Part shown: piece by piece, positions 25,673 through 35,207 of the stretch
Numbering within the stretch: position 1 is the stretch's first letter
Layout of the letters: each line of letters opens with the position of its first letter
NCBI GenBank assembly: GCA_025384855.1
Contig: JALAHT010000004.1
Span: forward strand, 313,846-377,845
DNA from: Luteirhabdus salina
GTDB lineage: Bacteria > Bacteroidota > Bacteroidia > Flavobacteriales > Flavobacteriaceae
Direction: 5' to 3'
DNA length: 64,000 nt
Notes under the pieces: generated by a model
The model's input: the letters and a program-made list of their open reading frames with translations, nothing else
What the model was told of the DNA's origin: nothing
Database searches by the model: none
Position numbers and translations under genes: made by a program

Positions 25673-26419
25673 CTAGCTTTTCTTTTCGATATAGATATTC
25701 GAGCTACCCACGCTACGCAAATTTACGATGTCCCCATTGCCTTCACGTACAATGGCAACTGTTATAACGTCGCCAGTTGTGACAGAGATAGTTTCGGTAA
25801 TGTGAAGAGAAGCACTTCTATGGCCGCCATTATTTCGCATGTATCCAGTAGAACCGAAAGAACCCACCCCAGTGCCATTCACATTTATTCTTATTTCTGG
25901 TGCATTTCTAGCTGTACCAGAGGAGTTAAAAAGTGATACGTTGATTCGAATCTCGTAGCGGCCAGTTTCGTTGATGGTTATCTGATTGCCCCCAACAACA
26001 TAAAGCGATGTGTTGTCGTTCCATTCCATAGTGCCGAAAACGGGAAGGTCGATTGCTGTATCTGGATTAACCTCTGTGGTGGTATCGGTATTGCTATACT
26101 TTACCGAATCTCCCTTTGTATCGGTGGGAATTCGGGAAGTAACCGCAGCCCATACGGGAACTGTTGAAATCCCATCATTATACTCAATAGCATTAGTGTC
26201 GGTATTAAATAGCAGCAAACCAGTTGCCGGTGATGCAATCGCGTCTCTTTCTGCAGTCGTTAATCTTGGAAGCAATACGCCAGCATCTGTAGAAGAAATA
26301 TCAAGAATTGCGGAAGTATCAGGAGTCGTGGTTCCGATACCTACTTGAGCTAAAGTTGTTATTGTTGTGAATAATCCGAAAAATAAAAGAGTTAAAATTC
26401 TGTGCGATAGAGGTTTCAT
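25673..26419 (-). CDS. Secreted protein with C1q/TNF-like C-terminal domain
   Basis: About 249 residues from the ATG at 26419, chosen because it opens directly into a signal peptide (MKPLSHRILTLLFFGLFTTITTLA, cleavage before QVGIG). An N-terminal block GIGTTTPDTSAILDISSTD, common in Bacteroidota surface and tail-fibre-like proteins, is followed by a C-terminal beta jelly roll (about residues 115-245: INETGRYEIRINVSL, SLHITETISV, SNIYIEKKS), which fits C1q/TNF-like folds that often trimerise. Function unknown; a surface adhesin or ligand-binding role is plausible. Confidence 0.65.
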   Translation of the reverse strand: MKPLSHRILTLLFFGLFTTITTLAQVGIGTTTPDTSAILDISSTDAGVLLPRLTTAERDAIASPATGLLLFNTDTNAIEYNDGISTVPVWAAVTSRIPTDTKGDSVKYSNTDTTTEVNPDTAIDLPVFGTMEWNDNTSLYVVGGNQITINETGRYEIRINVSLFNSSGTARNAPEIRINVNGTGVGSFGSTGYMRNNGGHRSASLHITETISVTTGDVITVAIVREGNGDIVNLRSVGSSNIYIEKKS

Positions 26420-26590
26420 ATTGAGGAACTTTTGCAACAAATCTAATCTGTACCTCGTTTTTGGAGAAGATTTCATGCTTATATTTATTAATTTTTCGAT
26501 AAAATGAAAGATTTTTCGTTCAAATAACATATGTGTAAAGTGCAAGTATAGTTTTAGTGTATTTCAAAAAGAAGTTGCTATGCATTTGTG

Positions 26591-26598
26591 TATTTTTG
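26591..26598 (+). promoter_or_regulatory. -7 box very close to the queE start
   Basis: TATTTTTG matches TAnnTTTG and ends five bases before the queE ATG at 26603. A leaderless or near-leaderless transcript would follow. No good -33 partner is seen. Confidence 0.55.
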
Positions 26599-26602
26599 CG
26601 CC

Positions 26603-27232
26603 ATGAATGAAGCCGTGAAACAAAAGGTTGAAAGAGGAGTAATGCTTCCTTTAATGGAGGAGTTTTATACCATACAGGGAGAAGGCTTCCATAAAGGAAC
26701 GGCTGCCTATTTCATTCGCGTAGGAGGCTGCGATGTAGGCTGCCATTGGTGCGATGTGAAGGAAAGCTGGAACCCAGATATTCATCCACCTTCAGAAATC
26801 ACTTCAATAGCAGAAAATGCTGCCCACTATTCAAAAACGATTGTCATTACCGGTGGAGAACCATTAACCTGGGATATGGGCCCGTTAACATCGCTTTTGA
26901 AGGAAAAAGGCTTGGATATTCATATCGAAACATCGGGAGCCTATGACCTTACCGGAACATGGGATTGGATTTGCCTTTCACCCAAAAAGATAAAGCTTCC
27001 CAAACCCGATATCTACAAGAAGGCTAACGAGCTAAAGGTTATAGTGTATAACAATAGCGATTTCGATTTTGCTGAAGAACAGGCAGAGAAAGTGTCTAAA
27101 GATTGTATTCTATACCTTCAGCCGGAATGGAGCAAGCGAGACAAAATGATTCCGAAAATAGTGGATTATGTTATGAAGTATCCTAGGTGGAAAGTGTCTT
27201 TGCAAACGCATAAGTATTTGAACATCCCATAA
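26603..27232 (+). CDS. queE: 7-carboxy-7-deazaguanine synthase
   Basis: 209 residues from the ATG at 26603; a GTG at 26588 lies before the -7 box ends, so it is rejected. A radical SAM enzyme that makes 7-carboxy-7-deazaguanine on the queuosine pathway. The 4Fe-4S cysteines are in GGCDVGCHWCDVKESW (CxxxCxxC). The SAM-binding GGEP motif (VITGGEPLTW) and a QPEW motif near the C-terminus are present. It stands alone here; the other que genes are not in the window. It converges on the DUF2911 gene with a shared terminator hairpin. Confidence 0.95.
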   Translation: MNEAVKQKVERGVMLPLMEEFYTIQGEGFHKGTAAYFIRVGGCDVGCHWCDVKESWNPDIHPPSEITSIAENAAHYSKTIVITGGEPLTWDMGPLTSLLKEKGLDIHIETSGAYDLTGTWDWICLSPKKIKLPKPDIYKKANELKVIVYNNSDFDFAEEQAEKVSKDCILYLQPEWSKRDKMIPKIVDYVMKYPRWKVSLQTHKYLNIP

Positions 27233-27253
27233 AAAATCCCACCGAAGTGGGAT
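27231..27253 (-). terminator. Terminator between queE and the DUF2911 gene
   Basis: Stem ATCCCAC / GTGGGAT with loop CGAA. The T-run is on the minus strand, so it serves the DUF2911 gene (stop 27279). It begins at the end of queE and may give weak termination for it too. Confidence 0.8.
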
Positions 27254-27278
27254 TACTGCTATTCAATAGCTAACGGCG

Positions 27279-27821
27279 CTAGTTTGCCAGTATAAAGGGT
27301 ATTTCCACGTAGGTGGTGTCCCAACCAATCATTAAGGTGGTACCGTTGCTTTCCGGTCTAAATACCATCGACAAAGATTCGGTAGGTGCTGCTGCAGTCT
27401 TAGCTTCTACATTCATGCGCGCTAGATCCTTTTCTTTCTTATAGCTGTAAGCACCCCAAACATTCGTATCACCGTTGATAATGATCGTCCATTCCTCTTC
27501 ATTTGGAACCGTGTATAGGGTATAGGTTCCAGGCGTCAAGGTGGTACCATTAAACTTCATTGTTTTGTACAATGTGAGTTCGGTTGCTTCGTTTGCACCA
27601 GTTCGCCATACCTCACCATAAGGAACCAAATTGCCAAATATATCACGTCCTTTTTTCTGCGGTCGGCTGTAAATCACGCGTGCAATAGGAGGTGTATTTC
27701 GATCGGCTCTTGCCATGGTGAGGTCCATCGGGCTTGAGTCCATTTTAGGGAAGGTTTGCGCTTCGGCACTTGAGAAGCTTATTAGTAGAAAAAAGACAGG
27801 TAGGAACAATAAATTCTTCAT
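27279..27821 (-). CDS. DUF2911 family secreted protein
   Basis: 180 residues with a signal peptide (LFLPVFFLLISFSSAEA, cleavage before QTFPKMD). The body carries the DUF2911 signature VIYSRPQKKGRDIFGNLVPYGEVWRTGANEATEL and later TPGTYTLYTVPNEEEWTII, a beta sandwich typical of this Bacteroidota family. Function is unknown; periplasmic or surface location is inferred. It stands alone, converging on queE at a hairpin. Confidence 0.88.
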   Translation of the reverse strand: MKNLLFLPVFFLLISFSSAEAQTFPKMDSSPMDLTMARADRNTPPIARVIYSRPQKKGRDIFGNLVPYGEVWRTGANEATELTLYKTMKFNGTTLTPGTYTLYTVPNEEEWTIIINGDTNVWGAYSYKKEKDLARMNVEAKTAAAPTESLSMVFRPESNGTTLMIGWDTTYVEIPFILAN

Positions 27822-28010
27822 AGTTTTTTTGGTATTAAAGTCGATTAATTAGGATCGAACTTACAGTAAAGAAACGCCTAATTACAATTCATAGTATGCC
27901 AATTTCATACCAAAATTGTATGGTTTTCAATTTGTATCCTTTTTACGGGCCGTTTTTCCACATTTTTTGTTAATAACTTACCTCTTCCAACTAGCCCAAA
28001 CCCCCAATAA

Positions 28011-30011
<2,001 letters not shown>

Positions 30012-30036
30012 GAAGAAGCGTTAAATCTTTCAGAAC

Positions 30037-30072
30037 AACCCGTGCCAACTCGCACGGGTTTTTTATTTTTCA
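30037..30072 (+). terminator. gyrB terminator
   Basis: Stem AACCCGTGC / GCACGGGTT with a 6-base loop, then TTTTATTTTT, 26 bases after the gyrB stop. It separates gyrB from the next gene, which starts at 30087 directly after it. Confidence 0.92.
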
Positions 30073-30086
30073 GGAAACCTAACATC

Positions 30087-31118
30087 ATGAAAACGAAATC
30101 CCTACTCTTCATATGTGCATTACTTCTCACGATGAATCCATCCTCTGCCCAAGAAAACTTGGAAGATTTGCTCGCTGCTGGTATTGCCGATGCCAAACGC
30201 TTTGCATCGGCGTATATGGGGCCGGGCTTCGATGGCGCTATTCACAACACGGCTAACGGATGGGTACAATCTGCAGAGGTTAAAAAGCCATTGAAATTTG
30301 ATATTTCTGTTGTCGGAAATGCCTCATTTATTAAAGATGAACAGAAATCTTTTTTATTAGATGAAAACGACTATAACAATCTTTATTTCCGAAATGGCCC
30401 GAATGCCCAAGAAGTGACAACCGCTTTTGGTGAAAATGATCCTGGTATTTTAGTGTATGCTGAAGTAACAGATCCGACAGGTCAGTTTACCGAGGAAGTT
30501 GAATTCTTTTTACCGCAAGGTCTTGCATCTGCCGACCTAAATATTCTGCCAACAGCGTTTTTACAAGCACGATTGGGAATCTTCAAGGCGACTGAAGTGA
30601 AGTTTCGGTACTTTCCAAAAATTGAACGGGAAGATGTCGAAACTGGTGTTTTAGGATTTGGACTACAACACGAGTTTTCGCAATGGTTAGCGCCTGAGAA
30701 TTCTTTTCCAGTCGCTCTTTCAGGAGTTATTGCCTATACCAATCTTAGCGGGAATTATGATTTTACCGATGACGAGATTATCGATGGTGATAACCAGAAG
30801 TTCAACGTGAAGCAGAACAGTTGGTTATTTCAATTACAAGCTTCAACCAAAATGAAAATATTCAACGTCTACGGAGGTGTCGGATATGTTTCGGGAACCT
30901 CAGAATTTGATGTACTGGGAACGTATCGGGTAGAAGCTGGAATTCCATTGCTAGAAAGTACCGCTACCTTTACCGATCCTTTTTCAATCAATCAAAATAC
31001 TTCAGGATTACGGGCATCGATCGGAGCATCCCTTCGTTTGGCATTTTTTGGGCTGCATGCCGATTACAATATTGCGGAATATAATACCGCTTCCGTAGGG
31101 GTTCACTTCGGAATTTAA
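30087..31118 (+). CDS. Secreted/outer-membrane protein, DUF6588-like
   Basis: 343 residues from the ATG at 30087, chosen because the signal peptide starts there (KSLLFICALLLTMNPSSA, cleavage before QENLED). The body is beta-rich with repeated amphipathic strands and an aromatic C-terminal end (YNTASVGVHFGI), typical of an outer-membrane barrel. The N-terminal part (LLAAGIADAKRFASAYMGP) fits DUF6588, a Bacteroidota-only family of unknown function. The start lies only 15 bases beyond the gyrB terminator T-run; no -7 box is seen, so its promoter is uncertain. Confidence 0.65.
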   Translation: MKTKSLLFICALLLTMNPSSAQENLEDLLAAGIADAKRFASAYMGPGFDGAIHNTANGWVQSAEVKKPLKFDISVVGNASFIKDEQKSFLLDENDYNNLYFRNGPNAQEVTTAFGENDPGILVYAEVTDPTGQFTEEVEFFLPQGLASADLNILPTAFLQARLGIFKATEVKFRYFPKIEREDVETGVLGFGLQHEFSQWLAPENSFPVALSGVIAYTNLSGNYDFTDDEIIDGDNQKFNVKQNSWLFQLQASTKMKIFNVYGGVGYVSGTSEFDVLGTYRVEAGIPLLESTATFTDPFSINQNTSGLRASIGASLRLAFFGLHADYNIAEYNTASVGVHFGI

Positions 31119-31151
31119 TAGTTTGTTATCACAATTTCAGGCAGATAATCG

Positions 31152-31159
31152 TACTTTTG
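31152..31159 (+). promoter_or_regulatory. mdh -7 box
   Basis: TACTTTTG, matching TAnnTTTG, about 61 bases before the mdh ATG. Confidence 0.55.
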
Positions 31160-31220
31160 CACTCGGCTACCCTTGTTGGTGGCGACCAATCAATTTCTCA
31201 TTCAAAAAAATATATAGATA

Positions 31221-32147
31221 ATGAAAGTTACAGTAGTAGGAGCAGGTGCTGTAGGTGCAAGTTGTGCCGAGTACATTGCCATTAAAAATTTTGCTAGTGA
31301 AGTAGTTTTAGTAGACATCAAGGAAGGATTCGCCGAAGGAAAGGCGATGGACTTGATGCAAACCGCTTCTTTAAATGGTTTCGATACAAGAATCGTAGGG
31401 TCGACCAACGATTACAGTAAAACTGCCGATAGCGATATTTGTGTAATCACAAGTGGTGTGCCACGAAAGCCGGGAATGACACGTGAAGAACTTATCGGAA
31501 CAAACGCTGGTATCGTAAAATCGGTTTCTAGCAGTTTATTGGAACATTCTCCTAATACCATCATCATCGTGGTAAGCAACCCAATGGACACAATGACCTA
31601 CTTGGTTCACAAAACAACCGATCTTCCTAAGAACCGAATTATAGGAATGGGCGGCGCTTTGGATAGCGCACGTTTTAAATACCGCTTGGCAGAAGCACTG
31701 GGTGCTCCAATTAGCGATGTAGATGGAATGGTAATCGGTGGCCATAGCGATACTGGAATGGTACCGCTAACCCGTTTAGCGACACGAAACAGTGTTCCTG
31801 TAACCGAATTTATTTCTGAAGATCGTCTGGATCAGGTAAAAGAAGATACGAAAGTCGGAGGTGCTACTCTTACTAAATTATTAGGAACGTCAGCTTGGTA
31901 TGCACCAGGTGCCGCGGTTAGCGGATTGGTTCAGGCCATTGCTTGCGATCAGAAGAAAATTTTCCCTTGCTCTACCTTGTTGGAAGGTGAATACGGACTG
32001 AACGATCTTTGTATCGGCGTTCCTGTTGTGCTAGGACGAAATGGTATCGAAAAAATTGTTGATATCGAATTGAACGATGCAGAAAGAGATCACCTTAAGA
32101 AAAGTGCTGAAGGTGTTAGCAAGACCAATGGCTTGCTTGAGCTATAA
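31221..32147 (+). CDS. mdh: Malate dehydrogenase (LDH-like type)
   Basis: 308 residues. Catalyses malate/oxaloacetate interconversion with NAD in the TCA cycle. The nucleotide fold begins KVTVVGAGAVGASCAEY, with VVLVDIKEG giving the NAD-favouring Asp. The substrate loop is GVPRKPGMTREEL with the arginines, VVSNPMDTMTYLV the Asp region, and the active-site His in VIGGHSDTGMVPL. The sequence type is the compact, lactate-dehydrogenase-like form found in Bacteroidota. It converges on nrdJ at a bidirectional terminator. Confidence 0.95.
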   Translation: MKVTVVGAGAVGASCAEYIAIKNFASEVVLVDIKEGFAEGKAMDLMQTASLNGFDTRIVGSTNDYSKTADSDICVITSGVPRKPGMTREELIGTNAGIVKSVSSSLLEHSPNTIIIVVSNPMDTMTYLVHKTTDLPKNRIIGMGGALDSARFKYRLAEALGAPISDVDGMVIGGHSDTGMVPLTRLATRNSVPVTEFISEDRLDQVKEDTKVGGATLTKLLGTSAWYAPGAAVSGLVQAIACDQKKIFPCSTLLEGEYGLNDLCIGVPVVLGRNGIEKIVDIELNDAERDHLKKSAEGVSKTNGLLEL

Positions 32148-32171
32148 GAAGTTTTTCATTTAGTTGAAATA

Positions 32172-32200
32172 AAAAAGCCTCCGAATTTCGGAGGCTTTTT
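32172..32200. terminator. Bidirectional terminator between mdh and nrdJ
   Basis: A near-perfect palindrome AAAAAGCCTCCGAA / TTCGGAGGCTTTTT with T-runs on both sides. It serves mdh on the plus strand and nrdJ on the minus strand. Confidence 0.93.
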
Positions 32201-32219
32201 AGTATACAAGTAGAAAGCA

Positions 32220-34772
32220 TTAGCCGCATTTCGAAGAGCCGCAATCCTTACAGGTCAGGCAACCTTCTTGGTAAATAAGTTGCGACGAGTTACAGTTATC
32301 GCACTTCTGCTTACGGGCCAATGTACCGTCGGCAACATAGCGTTTCAACGCTCGTGCCACACCATTTTTCCAGGTGTTGATGCTTTCACTATTTAACTGA
32401 AGGCTATTGATAAGCTCAATCGCTTTGTCAATTGGCATACCATGACGGAGCGTACTGGAGATTAACTTTGCGTAGTTCCAGAATTCTGGATCGAATTTAT
32501 GCGACAGGCCTTCAATCGTGGTCTTATACCCACGCTTGTTCTGATATTGGAAATCGTAGCGTGACGTACCATCTTCATTTCGGTTTTTGATAATCAACCC
32601 TTCGTTCACCCAACGAGGAATAAGAATGCCATCCTCGTCATCTGCTAAACCAGTGAAAATTTCATACGGTTGGTCTTCAATCAAGCCGATAAAAGCAATC
32701 CACTTTTCCTTGTTATTCTGAAACCGAACCACGTCAGCTTGTAAAATCTGTGGACGCTTGGTCGGGAATTTAGTCAACGTTTCTTCCTCTTCAGTTTTCT
32801 TTTCATCATTGGAGATAAGAACCCCGCTTCGAGAACCATCACGATACACCGTTACACCTTTACAACCTGCCTGCCATGCTTCCAAATACAGTTCGCCTAC
32901 CAATTCTTCACTTACATCATTCGGAAGGTTAATAGTCACACTAATGCTATGGTCTACCCATTTCTGAACACGACCTTGCATACGTACTTTGTTCAACCAA
33001 TCTACATCGTTACTGGTAGCTTGGTAGTATGGTGATTCCTTCACCAAAGCATCCAATTCAGCTTGTGTGTAATTTTTATTGGTATCATGACCTTGTGCAT
33101 GCATCCACTCCTTAAATCGATGGTGGAACACAACGTATTCTTCCCAAGAATCGCCTACTTCATCTACAAAATCAACACGAACATTCTTATCGTTCGGGTT
33201 TACCTTACGGCGACGCTTATAAACTGGAAGAAACACTGGTTCGATACCAGACGTCGTCTGCGTCATCAAACTGGTAGTTCCTGTTGGTGCGATGGTCAAA
33301 AGCGCAATGTTTCGTCGACCGTGCTCCAACATTTCATAATATAGTTGCTCGTCTGCTTCCTTAAGGCGAAGAATAAACGGATTTTCCTTTTCACGCTCTG
33401 CGTCGAAAATTTCGAAAGCACCGCGTTCTTTAGCAGTGTGAACGGAAGCGCGATAGGCTTCGATGGCAATTGTTTTGTGGATCTCCTCAGAGAAATCGAT
33501 TCCGTCCTTGCTTCCATATTGAATTCCGAGAGCAGCTAACATATCACCCTCAGCGGTGATACCGATTCCGGTACGGCGACCTTCTTCGGCTTTTCTACGA
33601 ATGTTCATCCAAAGGTTGCGCTCAACCATTTTTACTTCTTCTGTTTCAGGATCGGCATCGATCTTTTCGATAATCGCATCTACCTTTTCCAGTTCAAGAT
33701 CGATGATATCGTCCATAATACGTTGTGCCGCTGCGATATGCTTTTTGAAAAGCTCGAAATTGAATTTCGCCTTTTTGGTGAAGGGTTCTTCAACATAAGA
33801 GAACAAGTTGATTGCCAACAAACGACAAGAGTCGTAAGGACAAAGCGGAATTTCACCACATGGATTGGTCGATACGGTCTGATAGCCAAGATCGGCATAG
33901 CAGTCTGGCACCGATTCGTTGGTGATGGTATCCCAAAACAGGATTCCAGGCTCGGCCGATTTCCAAGCGTTATGTACGATTTTTTTCCATAGCTTGTTCG
34001 CTTCAATCTCTTTGGAATACTTCGGCGTATCGCTAAAGACTGGATATTTCTGGGTATAGGTAGTTTCGTCTTTAACAGCTTTCATAAAGCCATCATCTAT
34101 TCGAACCGAAACATTTGCTCCGGTAACCTTCCCCTGTTCCATTTTCGCATCGATAAAATCTTCTGCATCTGGGTGGTTGATAGAAACGGAAAGCATTAAG
34201 GCACCACGACGACCGTCCTGAGCGACTTCACGTGTAGAATTCGAGAAACGTTCCATAAAGGGTACGATACCCGTTGAGGTAAGCGCCGAATTCTTCACTG
34301 GCGATCCTTTTGGGCGGATATGCGATAAGTCGTGACCAACGCCTCCGCGACGCTTCATAAGCTGTACTTGTTCCTGGTCTATTTTCATAATACCGCCATA
34401 GCTATCGCTATTTCCTTTGTTTCCGATAACGAAACAGTTGGAAAGCGAAGCGATTTGATACGGGTTTCCGATTCCCGCCATGGGACTACCTTGCGGTACG
34501 ATGTATTTGAAGTCCTTAATAAGGTCAAACACTTCATCTTTGGTCAATCCGTTCGGATAGCGTTTTTCGATTCGGGCGATTTCTGAAGCGATACGCTTGT
34601 GCATATCGTCTGGTGTTTTTTCGTAGATGTTTCCGTGGGAATCCTTCAGGGCGTATTTATTCACCCAAACCCGTGCGGCGAGATCGTCTCCTTTAAAATA
34701 CTTCAGCGAGGCTTCGTAGGCTTCCTCTTGAGTGTAGGTTTTTTTGCTTTTTGCGGTGGCTTTTACTTGCAT
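32220..34772 (-). CDS. nrdJ: Vitamin B12-dependent ribonucleotide reductase (class II)
   Basis: 850 residues. Reduces ribonucleotides using an adenosylcobalamin radical, giving DNA precursors without oxygen or an NrdB subunit. Motifs: the N-terminal YIVPQGSPMAGIGNP and SLSNCFVIGN (active-site Cys), MKRRGGVGHDLSHIRPKGS, then NPCGEIPLCPYDSCRLL, and APTGTTSLMTQTTSGIEPVF. The C-terminus has a zinc-ribbon-like tail (KQKCDNCNSSQ and CLTCKDCGSSKCG). No ATP-cone is obvious at the N-terminus. I looked for a cobalamin riboswitch upstream and found no B12-box-type element. It shares its terminator with mdh. Confidence 0.95.
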   Translation of the reverse strand: MQVKATAKSKKTYTQEEAYEASLKYFKGDDLAARVWVNKYALKDSHGNIYEKTPDDMHKRIASEIARIEKRYPNGLTKDEVFDLIKDFKYIVPQGSPMAGIGNPYQIASLSNCFVIGNKGNSDSYGGIMKIDQEQVQLMKRRGGVGHDLSHIRPKGSPVKNSALTSTGIVPFMERFSNSTREVAQDGRRGALMLSVSINHPDAEDFIDAKMEQGKVTGANVSVRIDDGFMKAVKDETTYTQKYPVFSDTPKYSKEIEANKLWKKIVHNAWKSAEPGILFWDTITNESVPDCYADLGYQTVSTNPCGEIPLCPYDSCRLLAINLFSYVEEPFTKKAKFNFELFKKHIAAAQRIMDDIIDLELEKVDAIIEKIDADPETEEVKMVERNLWMNIRRKAEEGRRTGIGITAEGDMLAALGIQYGSKDGIDFSEEIHKTIAIEAYRASVHTAKERGAFEIFDAEREKENPFILRLKEADEQLYYEMLEHGRRNIALLTIAPTGTTSLMTQTTSGIEPVFLPVYKRRRKVNPNDKNVRVDFVDEVGDSWEEYVVFHHRFKEWMHAQGHDTNKNYTQAELDALVKESPYYQATSNDVDWLNKVRMQGRVQKWVDHSISVTINLPNDVSEELVGELYLEAWQAGCKGVTVYRDGSRSGVLISNDEKKTEEEETLTKFPTKRPQILQADVVRFQNNKEKWIAFIGLIEDQPYEIFTGLADDEDGILIPRWVNEGLIIKNRNEDGTSRYDFQYQNKRGYKTTIEGLSHKFDPEFWNYAKLISSTLRHGMPIDKAIELINSLQLNSESINTWKNGVARALKRYVADGTLARKQKCDNCNSSQLIYQEGCLTCKDCGSSKCG

Positions 34773-35207
34773 AAATCAGACTGGATTATTTGGTTGTTAT
34801 CAAATTGTATCGAGTATGTAAATATAGAAAACAGAACAAGCGGTTTTTCGAGCAATTTTCAAAAGTTGTCAAGAATGAATTGTTAATTAATTGTTAATCA
34901 GAAAACTATGAATTTATCAACATTAAAAAGTTGACAAATAATTTTTATTTGAAGTATTGTTGGCATATTTGAGTGGCGCAAGTGATTGATCATCAGTCGA
35001 TAGATTTTTACTCTTGATTTCTGTGGGTGAAGAGGACGCGTCTGATTTATGTAATGGGGCTGTTTCGTGTTGAAATAATAATTAAGGTATAAAACACTCC
35101 CTTTGCTTACCTATTTAAAAATTGAAATTAATTGGCATTTCTTTGCTGAAAAACTATATTTGCACACCCGAAAAATCGGGCTTACAACCATATAAACATT
35201 TTTGAGA
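34773..35207. other. 435-bp divergent promoter region between nrdJ and secDF
   Basis: No gene. The right end holds the secDF promoter (TTG at 35132, TATATTTG at 35155). The nrdJ side is AT-rich with no clear TAnnTTTG box. A short hairpin CCCGA / TCGGG (35167-35180) lies in the secDF leader, between the -7 box and the ATG. Nothing else recognisable. Confidence 0.6.
35132..35162 (+). promoter_or_regulatory. secDF promoter
   Basis: TTG at 35132-35134 and TATATTTG at 35155-35162 with a 20-base spacer. The leader to the ATG at 35208 is about 40 bases and includes a small CCCGA/TCGGG hairpin. Confidence 0.7.

Noticed and set aside
34773-35207. Cobalamin riboswitch before nrdJ
   Set aside because: The minus strand has GCCACTC near 34973, close to the B12-box GCCACTG, but no surrounding stems or conserved core; the distance and sequence do not fit.
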